Positions 37,027 through 46,829 of a stretch of DNA of 53,147 bases are shown piece after piece. Location of the stretch: NCBI GenBank assembly GCA_937983055.1, contig CALJLA010000094.1, positions 1 to 53,147 on the forward strand, given 5' to 3'. A model generated the notes under the pieces. The model did no database searches and was not told where the DNA came from. It saw only the letters and a list, made by a program, of their open reading frames with translations. A program made the position numbers and the translations under genes. The DNA comes from an uncultured Pseudomonadota bacterium. GTDB lineage: Bacteria > Pseudomonadota > Gammaproteobacteria > Burkholderiales > Eutrophovitaceae. Positions within the stretch are counted from its first letter, which is position 1. Every line of letters starts with the position of its first letter.

Positions 37027-37731
37027 ATGCGCGCAGGTCCAAGGGTGCGGCTGGGAACGGCGCTGTGCGGACTGGTGTTCGCGCTCGCCGCGCAGGCGGA
37101 AGACGAACGGGTGGTGCCGGCGCATGAGGAACCGCGGCATGTTCCGAAGCTGGTCAACGAATGGGTGCGGGTGATCGACGTCGAAATCCCCGAAGGCGAG
37201 CAGACCCTGTTCCACGCCCATGCGCTGGACTATCCCTATCTGATGATTACCGGCGTGACGCTGGACAACCAGGTGCACGGCGAGCCGCGCCGGGAAGTGA
37301 CGATCCGGGCGGGCGACGTCGGCTATTACCGTGCGAGCACGCAGGGCGTTTATACCCACCGTTTCATCAACCGGGGACCCGGTACTTTCCGTGCGATCGG
37401 CATCGAGCTGCTTAAACCGCTCGGCGTGGCCGCCGAGACCGGCGCGCCGCTCGCCGACCGGCCGGGTCTGCGCACCGTACTGGACAACGAGCGCGTGCGT
37501 GCCTGGCGCATTGCGCTCGCTCCGGGGCAGGCGCTGGGGCCGCTCGACATTCCCGGCCCCAGCCTGCGGGTCGCAATGACGGCCGGCACGCTGACGGAGT
37601 CGGTCGACGGTCGCGAGGAAACGTTCGAGCTCGCGCCTGCGGGCTTTGTTTTCCGCGAGAACACAATGCGCAGCAGCCTGCGCAACACCGGCCCGCAGAC
37701 CGTCGAGCTCACGGTGTTCACGCTCAGGTAA
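37027..37731 (+). CDS. Exported cupin-like protein
   Basis: 234 residues with a signal peptide (RLGTALCGLVFALAAQA). The mature protein holds two cupin-like halves: LFHAHALDYPYLMITG with His ligands, then TIRAGDVGYYRASTQGVYTHRFINRG; the second half, RVRAWRIALAPGQALGPLDIPG, lacks the His pair. It could be a metal-binding periplasmic cupin of unknown activity. ATG 37027 is preferred because AGGAG lies 7 bases before it; ATG 37021 sits too close to that site. It follows the ABC exporter by 65 bases. Confidence 0.75.
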   Translation: MRAGPRVRLGTALCGLVFALAAQAEDERVVPAHEEPRHVPKLVNEWVRVIDVEIPEGEQTLFHAHALDYPYLMITGVTLDNQVHGEPRREVTIRAGDVGYYRASTQGVYTHRFINRGPGTFRAIGIELLKPLGVAAETGAPLADRPGLRTVLDNERVRAWRIALAPGQALGPLDIPGPSLRVAMTAGTLTESVDGREETFELAPAGFVFRENTMRSSLRNTGPQTVELTVFTLR

Positions 37732-37739
37732 GGGCAGCG

Positions 37740-40034
<2,295 letters not shown>

Positions 40035-40141
40035 GTGCAATCTCCTCCGGACACGGATGTCATAGGTATGGATATGGATGTCGATGATACCGAGTGCGCC
40101 GGCGATTGCTACGATGCGATGCGCAATTTCGGATCGCGAAA

Positions 40142-40199
40142 GCGCATGCGGCTTGGAGCGTTGCTGCCCCCGGTGGCGCAACGAGCATGGCGCATGCGG
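40142..40199. repeat. Ten-base direct repeat in the maeB-putA intergenic region
   Basis: GCGCATGCGG occurs at 40142-40151 and again at 40190-40199, 48 bases apart. It may be a regulator half-site pair; no family is assigned. Confidence 0.4.
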
Positions 40200-40202
40200 T
40201 GG

Positions 40203-40222
40203 CACTTTCTATACTGAAAGTG
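40203..40222. promoter_or_regulatory. Inverted repeat with embedded -10-like box upstream of putA
   Basis: CACTTTC-TATACT-GAAAGTG is a perfect 7-bp inverted repeat around TATACT, ending 22 bases before the putA start. TATACT can act as a sigma-70 -10 element, so a protein bound to the repeat would block transcription. I did not find a good -35 at the right spacing. PutA here lacks the DNA-binding domain that self-regulates in E. coli, so another regulator must act. Confidence 0.5.
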
Positions 40223-40244
40223 GCGCATTCGACGGACGGGGCAG

Positions 40245-43127
40245 ATGGGCGATCCGGGGCGCGAATCCGTTTCCGAGGCGCAGATCCACGAGATAGGCGC
40301 CGCGCTGCTTGAGCAGGCTGGGCGTTCGCAGCCGCCGGCCTTCAATGCGCGCGGCCTGCGCGGCCGCCTGCTGGTGCAGGCGCTGCGCGACGAGGGCATG
40401 CGCGCCGCGCTGTTCCGCTTTGTCGATGTTCTGCCGCAGCTGGCGCGCGCGCCCGACGTTGCCGCGCATTTTCGCGCCTACCTCGCCGGCTATCCGCTCG
40501 GTGGCCTCTGGGGCCGGGTGCTGTCGCTCGGCGGCAGCCCGCTGCTGGCGCCGGCGGTGCGCGCCTCGGTACAGCGATTCGCCGGCAGTTTTCTGGTCGA
40601 AGAAACGCCCTCGGCGCTGCGCAAGGTGCATCGCCAGTTGCAGAGGCTGCCGGCCGGTATCAGCTTCGACGCGGTCGGCGAGGAAGTGCTGACCGAGGCC
40701 GAGGCGGAACGCTATCTCGAGCGCAACCTGGCGCTGCTCGACCGGGTGGACGCGCTGGGTGTGCGGCCGCCCAACCTGTCGATCAAGCTCTCGGCGCTGA
40801 CGCCGCGATTCGATCCCCTCGACCCCGGCGGGACCCGCACCCGCGTATTCGAGCGTCTCGACCGCCTGATGCCGCGGGTGCGTGCGCTGGGCGCCACGCT
40901 CACCATCGACATGGAGCATCACGACTTCAAGCCGTTGGTGACCGAGTGCTTTCTCGGGCTGCTGGAACGCCATGCCGAGGCCGACTGGACGCCGGCGATT
41001 GCGGTGCAGGCCTATTTGAACAGCGCGCCGGAGGACCTGGACCGATTGATCGCGGCGGCGCGCCGACTCGGCCGGCGCCTGTGCGTACGGCTGGTGAAGG
41101 GGGCCTACTGGGATACCGAAGTGGCGCTGGCGGAGCAGCGCGACTGGCCGGTGCCGGTGCTGCTCGACAAGGCTGCCACCGATGCGCAGTTTGAGCGCCT
41201 GACGGCCGTATTGTTCGCTGCGCAGGACGCGGTGTACCCGGCCATTGCCAGCCACAACGTGCGCAGCCTGGCCCATGCCATTGCCCAGGCGCGCAACCGC
41301 GGCCGCACTCGCGCCGATTGGGAAGTGCAGATGCTCTACGGTGCCGCCGAGCCGCTGGCGGCAGCGGTTGCCGCGGCCGGCGTGGCGCTGCGGGTGTACG
41401 TGCCCACCGGCGATCTGCTGAGCGGCATTGCCTACCTGATCCGCCGCCTGGTCGAGAACACCGCCAACACGTCGATCCTTCGCCAGACCTGGAGCGAACC
41501 GACGGCGCCGGCGGTGCTGCTGAGAGCGCCGGCGCCACTGCCAGTAATCGCGGGTGAAAATGCCGCCGCGCCGTCGAACACGCCGCTGCTCGACTTCAGT
41601 GATACGGGGGTGCGCGACGCCTTTGCTCAGGCGCTGCAGGCGGTGCGCGGCAAGTTCGGTGCGACATATCGCATCGATCTGCCAGGCACGATCGCGCGCC
41701 CGCTGGCGGACAGCGTCAATCCTGCCGGCGGATCGGAGTCGCTCGGGCGGGTCGAGCAGGCGGGCGTCTCGGAAGCCGACCTGGCGGTGCGCCGCGCAGC
41801 GGCCGCCTTCGACGATTGGCGCTGCCGCCCGGCGGCGGAACGCATCGACCTGTGCCGGCGCGCCGCGCGCCTGATGCGGGAGGAGCGGCTCACCCTGGCG
41901 GCCTGGGAAGTGTTCGAGGCGGGAAAAAACTGGCGCGAGGCGGACGCCGACGTTGCCGAGGCAATCGACTTCCTGACCTACTACCCGGCGCAGATGGAGT
42001 CGCTCGCGGGCTGGCATGCCACGCGTTGCTATGCGGGCGAGCGCAATCATCAGCGCTACGAGGCGCGCGGCGTGGCGGCGGTGATCGCGCCCTGGAATTT
42101 CCCGCTGGCGATCCTGACCGGCATGACCACCGCCGCACTGGTGACGGGGAACACCGTCATCATGAAGCCTGCCGCGCCGACGCCGATCATCGCCTGGCAT
42201 TTCGCCGACTTGCTGCGGCGCGCAGGATTTCCGCCCGACGTTGTGCGGTGGCTGCCGGGGCCGGGGGCGACGCTCGGCGAGCGACTGGTCGCGCACCCGG
42301 AAGTTGCCACCGTCGCGTTCACCGGTTCGCGTTCCGTCGGCCTGTCGATCCTGGGCCGGGCGGGGGAAATGAACAGCGGGCAGCGGCAGGTCAAGCGGGT
42401 GATCTGCGAGATGGGGGGCAAAAACGCAGTCGTCGTCGATGCCGACGCCGACCCCGACGAGGCAGTGCGCGAGACGCTCGCTTCCGCGTTCGGATACCAG
42501 GGGCAGAAGTGCTCGGCCGCCTCGCGCGTGATCGTGGTGGGCGAGTCGCTGCGCGACCGCTTCATCGAACGCCTGGCGCTCGCGCTGCAGGCCTACCGCT
42601 ACGGGCCGCCGGAACAACCTGGCCATGTGTTCGGGCCGGTCATCAGCGCAGAGGCTGCCGCCCGAATCGAGGACATGATTGCCGCCGGCGCGCAGCACGC
42701 GCGGCTGTATTACCGCGGCGAGGTGCCGGAGGACGGCTTCTACGTCGCGCCGGCGATATTCAGCCAGGTCGAGCCGCACATGCCGATCGCGCGCGAGGAA
42801 ATCTTCGGCCCGGTGGTGGCCGTGCTGTGCGCGCGCGATTTCCGGCACGCGATCGAACTCGCCAACGACAGCGACTACGCCCTGACCGGCGGCGTGTTCT
42901 CCCGCCTGCCGGCCAGCATCGACCATGCCCGCGAGCATTTTCGCGTCGGCAATCTCTACGTGAATCGCCGCATCACCGGCGCCCGCGTGGGCGTGCAACC
43001 CTTCGGCGGCTTTGGCCATTCCGGCACCGGCATCCAGGCCGGCGGCCCCGACTACATCAAACAATTCCTCTGGACCCGCGTGGTCAGTGAGAATACGTTG
43101 CGCCACGGTTATGTACCGGAGGAGTGA
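40245..43127 (+). CDS. putA: Bifunctional proline dehydrogenase / L-glutamate gamma-semialdehyde dehydrogenase
   Basis: 960 residues, the size of the minimal (type A) PutA. The FAD-dependent proline dehydrogenase barrel spans about 95-440 (SIKLSALTPRF, LVKGAYWDTE, WEVQMLYG and the substrate Arg pair in LIRRLVEN). The aldehyde dehydrogenase domain (about 500-940) has APWNFPLAI, CEMGGKNAVVV and catalytic Cys in GQKCSAASR. It converts proline to glutamate by substrate channelling. No ribbon-helix-helix DNA-binding domain is present. The last 33 bases belong to the first unit of the downstream repeat array, so the C terminus TLRHGYVPEE is itself part of a repeat. Confidence 0.96.
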   Translation: MGDPGRESVSEAQIHEIGAALLEQAGRSQPPAFNARGLRGRLLVQALRDEGMRAALFRFVDVLPQLARAPDVAAHFRAYLAGYPLGGLWGRVLSLGGSPLLAPAVRASVQRFAGSFLVEETPSALRKVHRQLQRLPAGISFDAVGEEVLTEAEAERYLERNLALLDRVDALGVRPPNLSIKLSALTPRFDPLDPGGTRTRVFERLDRLMPRVRALGATLTIDMEHHDFKPLVTECFLGLLERHAEADWTPAIAVQAYLNSAPEDLDRLIAAARRLGRRLCVRLVKGAYWDTEVALAEQRDWPVPVLLDKAATDAQFERLTAVLFAAQDAVYPAIASHNVRSLAHAIAQARNRGRTRADWEVQMLYGAAEPLAAAVAAAGVALRVYVPTGDLLSGIAYLIRRLVENTANTSILRQTWSEPTAPAVLLRAPAPLPVIAGENAAAPSNTPLLDFSDTGVRDAFAQALQAVRGKFGATYRIDLPGTIARPLADSVNPAGGSESLGRVEQAGVSEADLAVRRAAAAFDDWRCRPAAERIDLCRRAARLMREERLTLAAWEVFEAGKNWREADADVAEAIDFLTYYPAQMESLAGWHATRCYAGERNHQRYEARGVAAVIAPWNFPLAILTGMTTAALVTGNTVIMKPAAPTPIIAWHFADLLRRAGFPPDVVRWLPGPGATLGERLVAHPEVATVAFTGSRSVGLSILGRAGEMNSGQRQVKRVICEMGGKNAVVVDADADPDEAVRETLASAFGYQGQKCSAASRVIVVGESLRDRFIERLALALQAYRYGPPEQPGHVFGPVISAEAAARIEDMIAAGAQHARLYYRGEVPEDGFYVAPAIFSQVEPHMPIAREEIFGPVVAVLCARDFRHAIELANDSDYALTGGVFSRLPASIDHAREHFRVGNLYVNRRITGARVGVQPFGGFGHSGTGIQAGGPDYIKQFLWTRVVSENTLRHGYVPEE

Positions 43128-43655
43128 TCTGCGACGTCATGACGCGAAACGCGGTGGCTCACGCAACTTATTCAGGCGCAGGCTCACGTTTGGCGCAGCC
43201 CAACGTGATGCCACAGCCAAAACACGTTCCTGCTCAGCTACGTGCCAGAGGATCGATAGCCATGGCTGCTTCCAAGGGCCATGAACGCAACCGCAGCTTG
43301 TTTCGGCGAAGGCTAACCTCGCGCCACGCGCGAGGTTACGCCGCAGCCAAAATACGTTGCTGCTCAGCTACGTGCCAGAGGATCGATAGCCATGGCTGCT
43401 TCCAAGGGTCATGAACGCAACCGCAGCTTGTTTCGGCGAAGGCTAACCTCGCGCCACGCGCGAGGTTACGCCGCAGCCAAAACACGTTGCGCCATGGCTA
43501 TGTACCGGAGGAGTGATCTGCGACGTCATGACGAGAGACGCGGTGGCTCACGCAACTTATTCAGGCGCAGGCTCACGTTTGGCGTAGCCCAACGTGATGC
43601 CGCAGCCAGAACACGTTGCTGCTCGGCTACGTGCCAGAGGATCGATAGCCATGGC
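43095..43655 (+). repeat. Array of ~130-bp repeats built on the 3' end of putA
   Basis: Five units begin with ACGTT at 43095 (a1), 43224 (b1), 43354 (b2), 43484 (a2) and 43613 (b3, broken at 43655). Spacing is 129, 130, 130 and 129. Type a starts with the last 11 codons of putA (TLRHGYVPEE, stop); type b starts with a related reading frame (T, L or F, LLSYVPEDR or LLGYVPEDR, stop). In the four complete units the second part holds a hairpin whose stem differs between a and b yet pairs in both. Units a1/a2 differ at about seven positions and b1/b2 at three. Both changes in the coding part of a2 are synonymous. No integrase or transposase is adjacent. Confidence 0.9.
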
Positions 43656-43793
43656 CACAACGTGCCGGCGTTCATCGCCGCCACATCGCGCCTGGAAGAC
43701 TGAACGCTGTGCGCGCTGCGCACGTCTTAGTTCGTCGCGGCAGCGGCAATGTGAAGGCGGGTTGCGCGACCGCCGTTTGAGGAGGAGGCGAAG
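43656..43793 (+). other. Spacer between the repeat array and the YbaK-like gene
   Basis: Starts where the fifth repeat breaks off. It contains a small hairpin GTGCGC (43709-43714) with GCGCAC (43718-43723) without a T tract. It ends with the ribosome site GAGGAGGAG of the next gene. No gene seen. Confidence 0.4.
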
Positions 43794-44273
43794 ATGACGA
43801 TTCCAGCCAAGTTACAAACGTATCTGCGGGACCATCAGGCCCGTTGGGATGTGGTTGAGCACGGGCGTACTGCCACCAGTGCGCAGACGGTGCGCGTAGC
43901 CGGCATTCCGGCGCAGTGCCTGGCCAAGTCGGTACTGCTGGCCGATGACGATGGCTACCTGGTCGTGGTGCTGCCGGCAGGCAGCCCGGTGCACCTGGGC
44001 AACCTGCACCGTCAGCTCAATCGCCAGGTGCGTCTTGCCACCGAAGCGGATGCCGTGCGTCTGTTCGACGATTGCGAGCCGGGTGCGATTCCGGCCCTGG
44101 GCCAGGCCTACGGCGTGCCTACTATCGTTGACGACGCGCTGATGGCACAGCCCGAGATCTACTTCGAGGCCGGCGATCACACCGAACTGATTCACATGAG
44201 CGGATCGCAGTTCTCCGACCTGATGGCCGGCGCCCGTCACGGGCATTTCGTCGTGGATCGGCGCGACAGCTGA
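43794..44273 (+). CDS. YbaK/EbsC-type aminoacyl-tRNA deacylase
   Basis: 159 residues forming the YbaK/ProX-like fold. TSAQTVRVAGIPAQCLAKSVLLADDDGYLVVVLPAG carries the conserved Lys used by these editing enzymes, and PALGQAYGVPTIVDDAL with GDHTELIHMSGSQFSDLM closes the pocket. Members remove wrongly attached amino acids from tRNAs (Cys-tRNA(Pro) in YbaK). The exact tRNA is not assignable. A GAGGAGGAG ribosome site is present. It lies just beyond the putA-derived repeat array. Confidence 0.88.
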   Translation: MTIPAKLQTYLRDHQARWDVVEHGRTATSAQTVRVAGIPAQCLAKSVLLADDDGYLVVVLPAGSPVHLGNLHRQLNRQVRLATEADAVRLFDDCEPGAIPALGQAYGVPTIVDDALMAQPEIYFEAGDHTELIHMSGSQFSDLMAGARHGHFVVDRRDS

Positions 44274-44355
44274 CCGCTGTCATGCCGGCGCCGCGGGTTG
44301 CTTGCCCGGCCAGTGCACAATAGGCGTGTGAGCACAGCGCGAAAACAATAGGCCG

Positions 44356-45438
44356 ATGCGGGTTGCGGTGGTCGGCGCCGGCATCAACGGCATCATGTCG
44401 GCGTGGGCGCTTGCGAACGACGGCCACGGGGTGGCGCTGTTCGAGCGCGGCATGCCGATGGACGCGACCAGCAGCGCCTCGAGCAAGCTGTTGCATGGCG
44501 GGCTGCGCTATCTCGAGCACGGCGAGTTTCGGCTGGTGCGCGAAGGACTGCGCGAGCGCGCCTGGTGGATCGACGCCGCTCCGCATCACGCACGGCCGCT
44601 GGAACTGGTGCTGCCGGTCTACCGTGGCGCCGGGCGCAGCCGGCTGACGCTCAAACTGGGCCTGCTCGCCTACGACCTGCTCGCCGGCCGGCGGCGGCTG
44701 GGCTGGCATCGTTGGCAGGATGCGCCGGCGCTGTTGTCGGCGGTGCCCGAGCTGCGCGACGAGCGCCTTCGGGGCGGCTATCGATTCGTGGATGGGCAGA
44801 TGGACGACCGTGCGCTCGGGCTGTGGGCACTGGCGCGTGCGGTTGCGGGCGGCGTGCAGCTACGCCCGCAGACGCCGGTCGATCGCATCGATCGCGACGG
44901 CGGGGTCACTGCCGGGGGCAGCCGCGAAGCCTACGACTGCGTGGTGAACGCCGCAGGGCCGTGGGCCGAGGACCTGCTCCGGCGCAGCGGCATCCCGGCG
45001 CGGCACCGGCTGGACCTGGTGCGCGGCAGCCACCTGGTCATCGACCGGCCGCTCAAGCGAGGCTTCCTGCTGCAGTCGCCCGACGATGCGCGGGTATGTT
45101 TTGTACTGCCCTGGCAGGGACGCACCCTGGTCGGCACGACCGAGGTGAGGCAGGCGCTGTCCGAGCCCGTCGAGTGCAGCGCGGTCGAGCGCGGGTACCT
45201 GCTGAACCTGTGGAATGCCCACTTTCGCACGCCCGTCGGCGCGGCCGACGTCGTCGAGGCCTTTGCGGGACTGCGCCCGCTGGTGGCGGGGGTGGCGGAC
45301 GACCCGCGGGCGATCACCCGGGACTACGCGATCGAGTGCTGTGGCCGGGTGGTAACCGTGTTCGGCGGCAAGTGGACTACGGCGCGGGCGCTGGGCCGGC
45401 GCGTGGCTGCCGAGGTCGGCCGGGTCGTTGCGGGCTGA
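44356..45438 (+). CDS. FAD-dependent oxidoreductase, glycerol-3-phosphate dehydrogenase-like
   Basis: 360 residues. The DAO-type FAD motif VAVVGAGINGIMSAWALA, then TSSASSKLLHGGLRYLEHGEF (a GlpD signature), VVNAAGPWAEDLL, and a closing FAGLRPLV with VVTVFGGKWTTARALG. It aligns with the catalytic domain of aerobic glycerol-3-phosphate dehydrogenase but stops about 140 residues short, lacking the C-terminal helical cap. It is probably a related dehydrogenase passing electrons to quinone. Glycerol-3-phosphate is the likeliest substrate but not proven. No glpF or glpK is nearby. Confidence 0.85.
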   Translation: MRVAVVGAGINGIMSAWALANDGHGVALFERGMPMDATSSASSKLLHGGLRYLEHGEFRLVREGLRERAWWIDAAPHHARPLELVLPVYRGAGRSRLTLKLGLLAYDLLAGRRRLGWHRWQDAPALLSAVPELRDERLRGGYRFVDGQMDDRALGLWALARAVAGGVQLRPQTPVDRIDRDGGVTAGGSREAYDCVVNAAGPWAEDLLRRSGIPARHRLDLVRGSHLVIDRPLKRGFLLQSPDDARVCFVLPWQGRTLVGTTEVRQALSEPVECSAVERGYLLNLWNAHFRTPVGAADVVEAFAGLRPLVAGVADDPRAITRDYAIECCGRVVTVFGGKWTTARALGRRVAAEVGRVVAG

Positions 45439-45470
45439 CGACAGGCCGGGCGCAGGCGGGCCGAAATGCT

Positions 45471-45499
45471 TTGACCGCCCGCATTGACGCGGGTATAAC
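45471..45499 (+). promoter_or_regulatory. Sigma-70-type promoter of the cold-shock gene
   Basis: TTGACC (45471-45476), a 17-base spacer and TATAAC (45494-45499) match the sigma-70 consensus closely. Initiation near 45506 gives a leader of ~140 bases before the ATG, like the long cold-sensing leader of cspA-type genes. Confidence 0.85.
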
Positions 45500-45646
45500 G
45501 GCGCCTGCAAGAGTCCCGAGTCGGGATATCGCAGCCCCGACAGCCGCGACCGCGGCCTTCTTCCGGTGTTCCGGTTTCTATGACTTTGGCTTGCTTGCAG
45601 TCGGGCGTCAGCCCTTTTCCGTCTTTAATTTGGAAGGTTATTGCAC

Positions 45647-45850
45647 ATGAGTACCGGTACCGTGAAGTGGTTCAACGAGTCGAAGGGTTATGGCTTCATT
45701 ACCCCCGACGGTGGCGGCAAGGATCTGTTCGCGCACTTTTCCGCAATCCAGGGCAACGGTTTCAAGACCCTGAAAGAGAACCAGAAAGTCTCGTTCGAAG
45801 TGGCCACCGGCCCGAAGGGCGAGCAGGCGATCAACATCAAGCCGCTGTAA
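45647..45850 (+). CDS. Cold-shock domain protein (CspA family)
   Basis: 67 residues, one OB-fold cold-shock domain. RNP1 (KGYGFITP) and RNP2 (DLFAHFS) are intact, with the usual TGTVKWFNESKG start. It binds single-stranded RNA and DNA and melts RNA structure. ATG 45647 is the natural start; a GGAAGG ribosome site precedes it. A strong promoter, a ~140-base leader and a tight terminator make it a monocistronic, highly expressed gene. The name cspA is not assigned because paralogues differ little. Confidence 0.97.
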   Translation: MSTGTVKWFNESKGYGFITPDGGGKDLFAHFSAIQGNGFKTLKENQKVSFEVATGPKGEQAINIKPL

Positions 45851-45870
45851 GCACCACTGAACGCACCCAC

Positions 45871-45898
45871 AAAAAAGCCCGGTCACCCGGGCTTTTTT
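45871..45898 (+). terminator. Rho-independent terminator of the cold-shock gene
   Basis: AAAAAAGCCCGG, loop TCAC, CCGGGCTTTTTT: a 12-bp stem with the T tract included, 20 bases after the stop. Its A tract would also serve the converging gene on the minus strand. Confidence 0.95.
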
Positions 45899-45917
45899 CA
45901 TGGGCAGGTGCGCCGGC

Positions 45918-46274
45918 TCAGCGTCGCGCCTCGGCGCGGCGTCGTTCGATTACCGGCGTAACCTTGCGTTGCCGCCGATCCGCAAGGCCGGCACGCTTGA
46001 TCAGTTCGTTCCAGAACGCCTCGCTGGCGTCGGACTTGAACTTGATATAGAGCGAGACCTCTTCCGGGTACGCGCCGCGGGCCCCCAGGCGCTCGAGCTG
46101 TCGGCTTGTGGGCCTGCCGGCAAAGCGCGGCTCGTGGTCGGATTCCCAGGCACGCATGATCGTTTGCCAGAGCGAACGCTCGAACGGATCGTCGTCGTCC
46201 TCGAAGCCGTATTGCCACTTGAGGAAGGAGATTTCCGCGGGCGTCAGCTTGTCGGTGTTCAGTCGGATGCTCAT
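45918..46274 (-). CDS. Hypothetical protein
   Basis: 118 residues, no signal peptide or membrane segment. Acidic N-terminal half (KWQYGFEDDDDPFERSLWQTIMRAWESD) and a basic C terminus (ADRRQRKVTPVIERRRAEARR), predicted helical. No recognised domain. It converges with the cold-shock gene and shares its terminator region; a small membrane protein gene lies upstream on the same strand, ending 97 bases before this start. Confidence 0.6.
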   Translation of the reverse strand: MSIRLNTDKLTPAEISFLKWQYGFEDDDDPFERSLWQTIMRAWESDHEPRFAGRPTSRQLERLGARGAYPEEVSLYIKFKSDASEAFWNELIKRAGLADRRQRKVTPVIERRRAEARR

Positions 46275-46370
46275 GACGGGCTGGCAGGGAAGTCGGTCGC
46301 TACGGGGTCTGTGCGCGATGGCGATGCAAAAGGTTCGCAGATTGAACGGTTTGTCGCAAGTCCCGGGTGT

Positions 46371-46757
46371 TCAGCCCTCGGCGCGCAAGCGAAAAGCCGC
46401 CGGCAGCAGCCAGAACCACTGGACATGGCCGAGCAGCACGACGCCTGCCCAGGTGGCGGCCAGTTCCCAGTGCCGGGGCAGGGTGGCCGGGTCCACGCCA
46501 AGCGATGCCAGGATGGCCGAGAGGTCCGGCACGAACCAAAGCCATACCAAGCCTGCAGGAAACGACAGCAGCGCCAGCATCAGCAGGAAATCGCGATCTT
46601 CCGCGCCGCTGTCGCTGCGCGCCGCCATCAGCAGCCAGCCGGCCAGCACGCCCAGGCAGATTGCCCACCAGCACAGCTTCAGCACCCGCGGCCAGGCACG
46701 GAGCGGCGGGGCGGCGGTGGGTTCGCGGCGAAAGCCGCGCTTTCGGGTGCGGGACAT
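46371..46757 (-). CDS. Small hypothetical membrane protein
   Basis: 128 residues from ATG 46757 (a TTG at 46787 is possible but less likely). A basic N terminus (SRTRKRGFRREP) is followed by three hydrophobic segments (LCWWAICLGVLAGWLLMAA, FLLMLALLSFPAGLVWLWFV and WAGVVLLGHVQWFWLLPAAF). No family recognised. It is divergent from the acyl-CoA synthetase gene. Confidence 0.6.
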   Translation of the reverse strand: MSRTRKRGFRREPTAAPPLRAWPRVLKLCWWAICLGVLAGWLLMAARSDSGAEDRDFLLMLALLSFPAGLVWLWFVPDLSAILASLGVDPATLPRHWELAATWAGVVLLGHVQWFWLLPAAFRLRAEG

Positions 46758-46829
46758 CGCAGGTTTCGGTGGTTGGCGACGCGACAAAACTAGAATACAG
46801 CCCCGACACCCTGCAAGGACCGAACCGCT

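Noticed and set aside
40209..43106. A ~965-codon open frame antisense to putA
   Set aside because: Same GC-rich antisense effect; the sense strand encodes a complete, conserved PutA.
43095..43655. CRISPR array
   Set aside because: Units are ~130 bp, contiguous, of two alternating types and without unique spacers; no cas genes in the window.
43124..43703. Small proteins encoded by the repeat units
   Set aside because: Open frames across the repeats change with the one-base spacing differences, have no ribosome sites of their own and encode no family-like sequence; the coding signal is limited to the putA-like tails.
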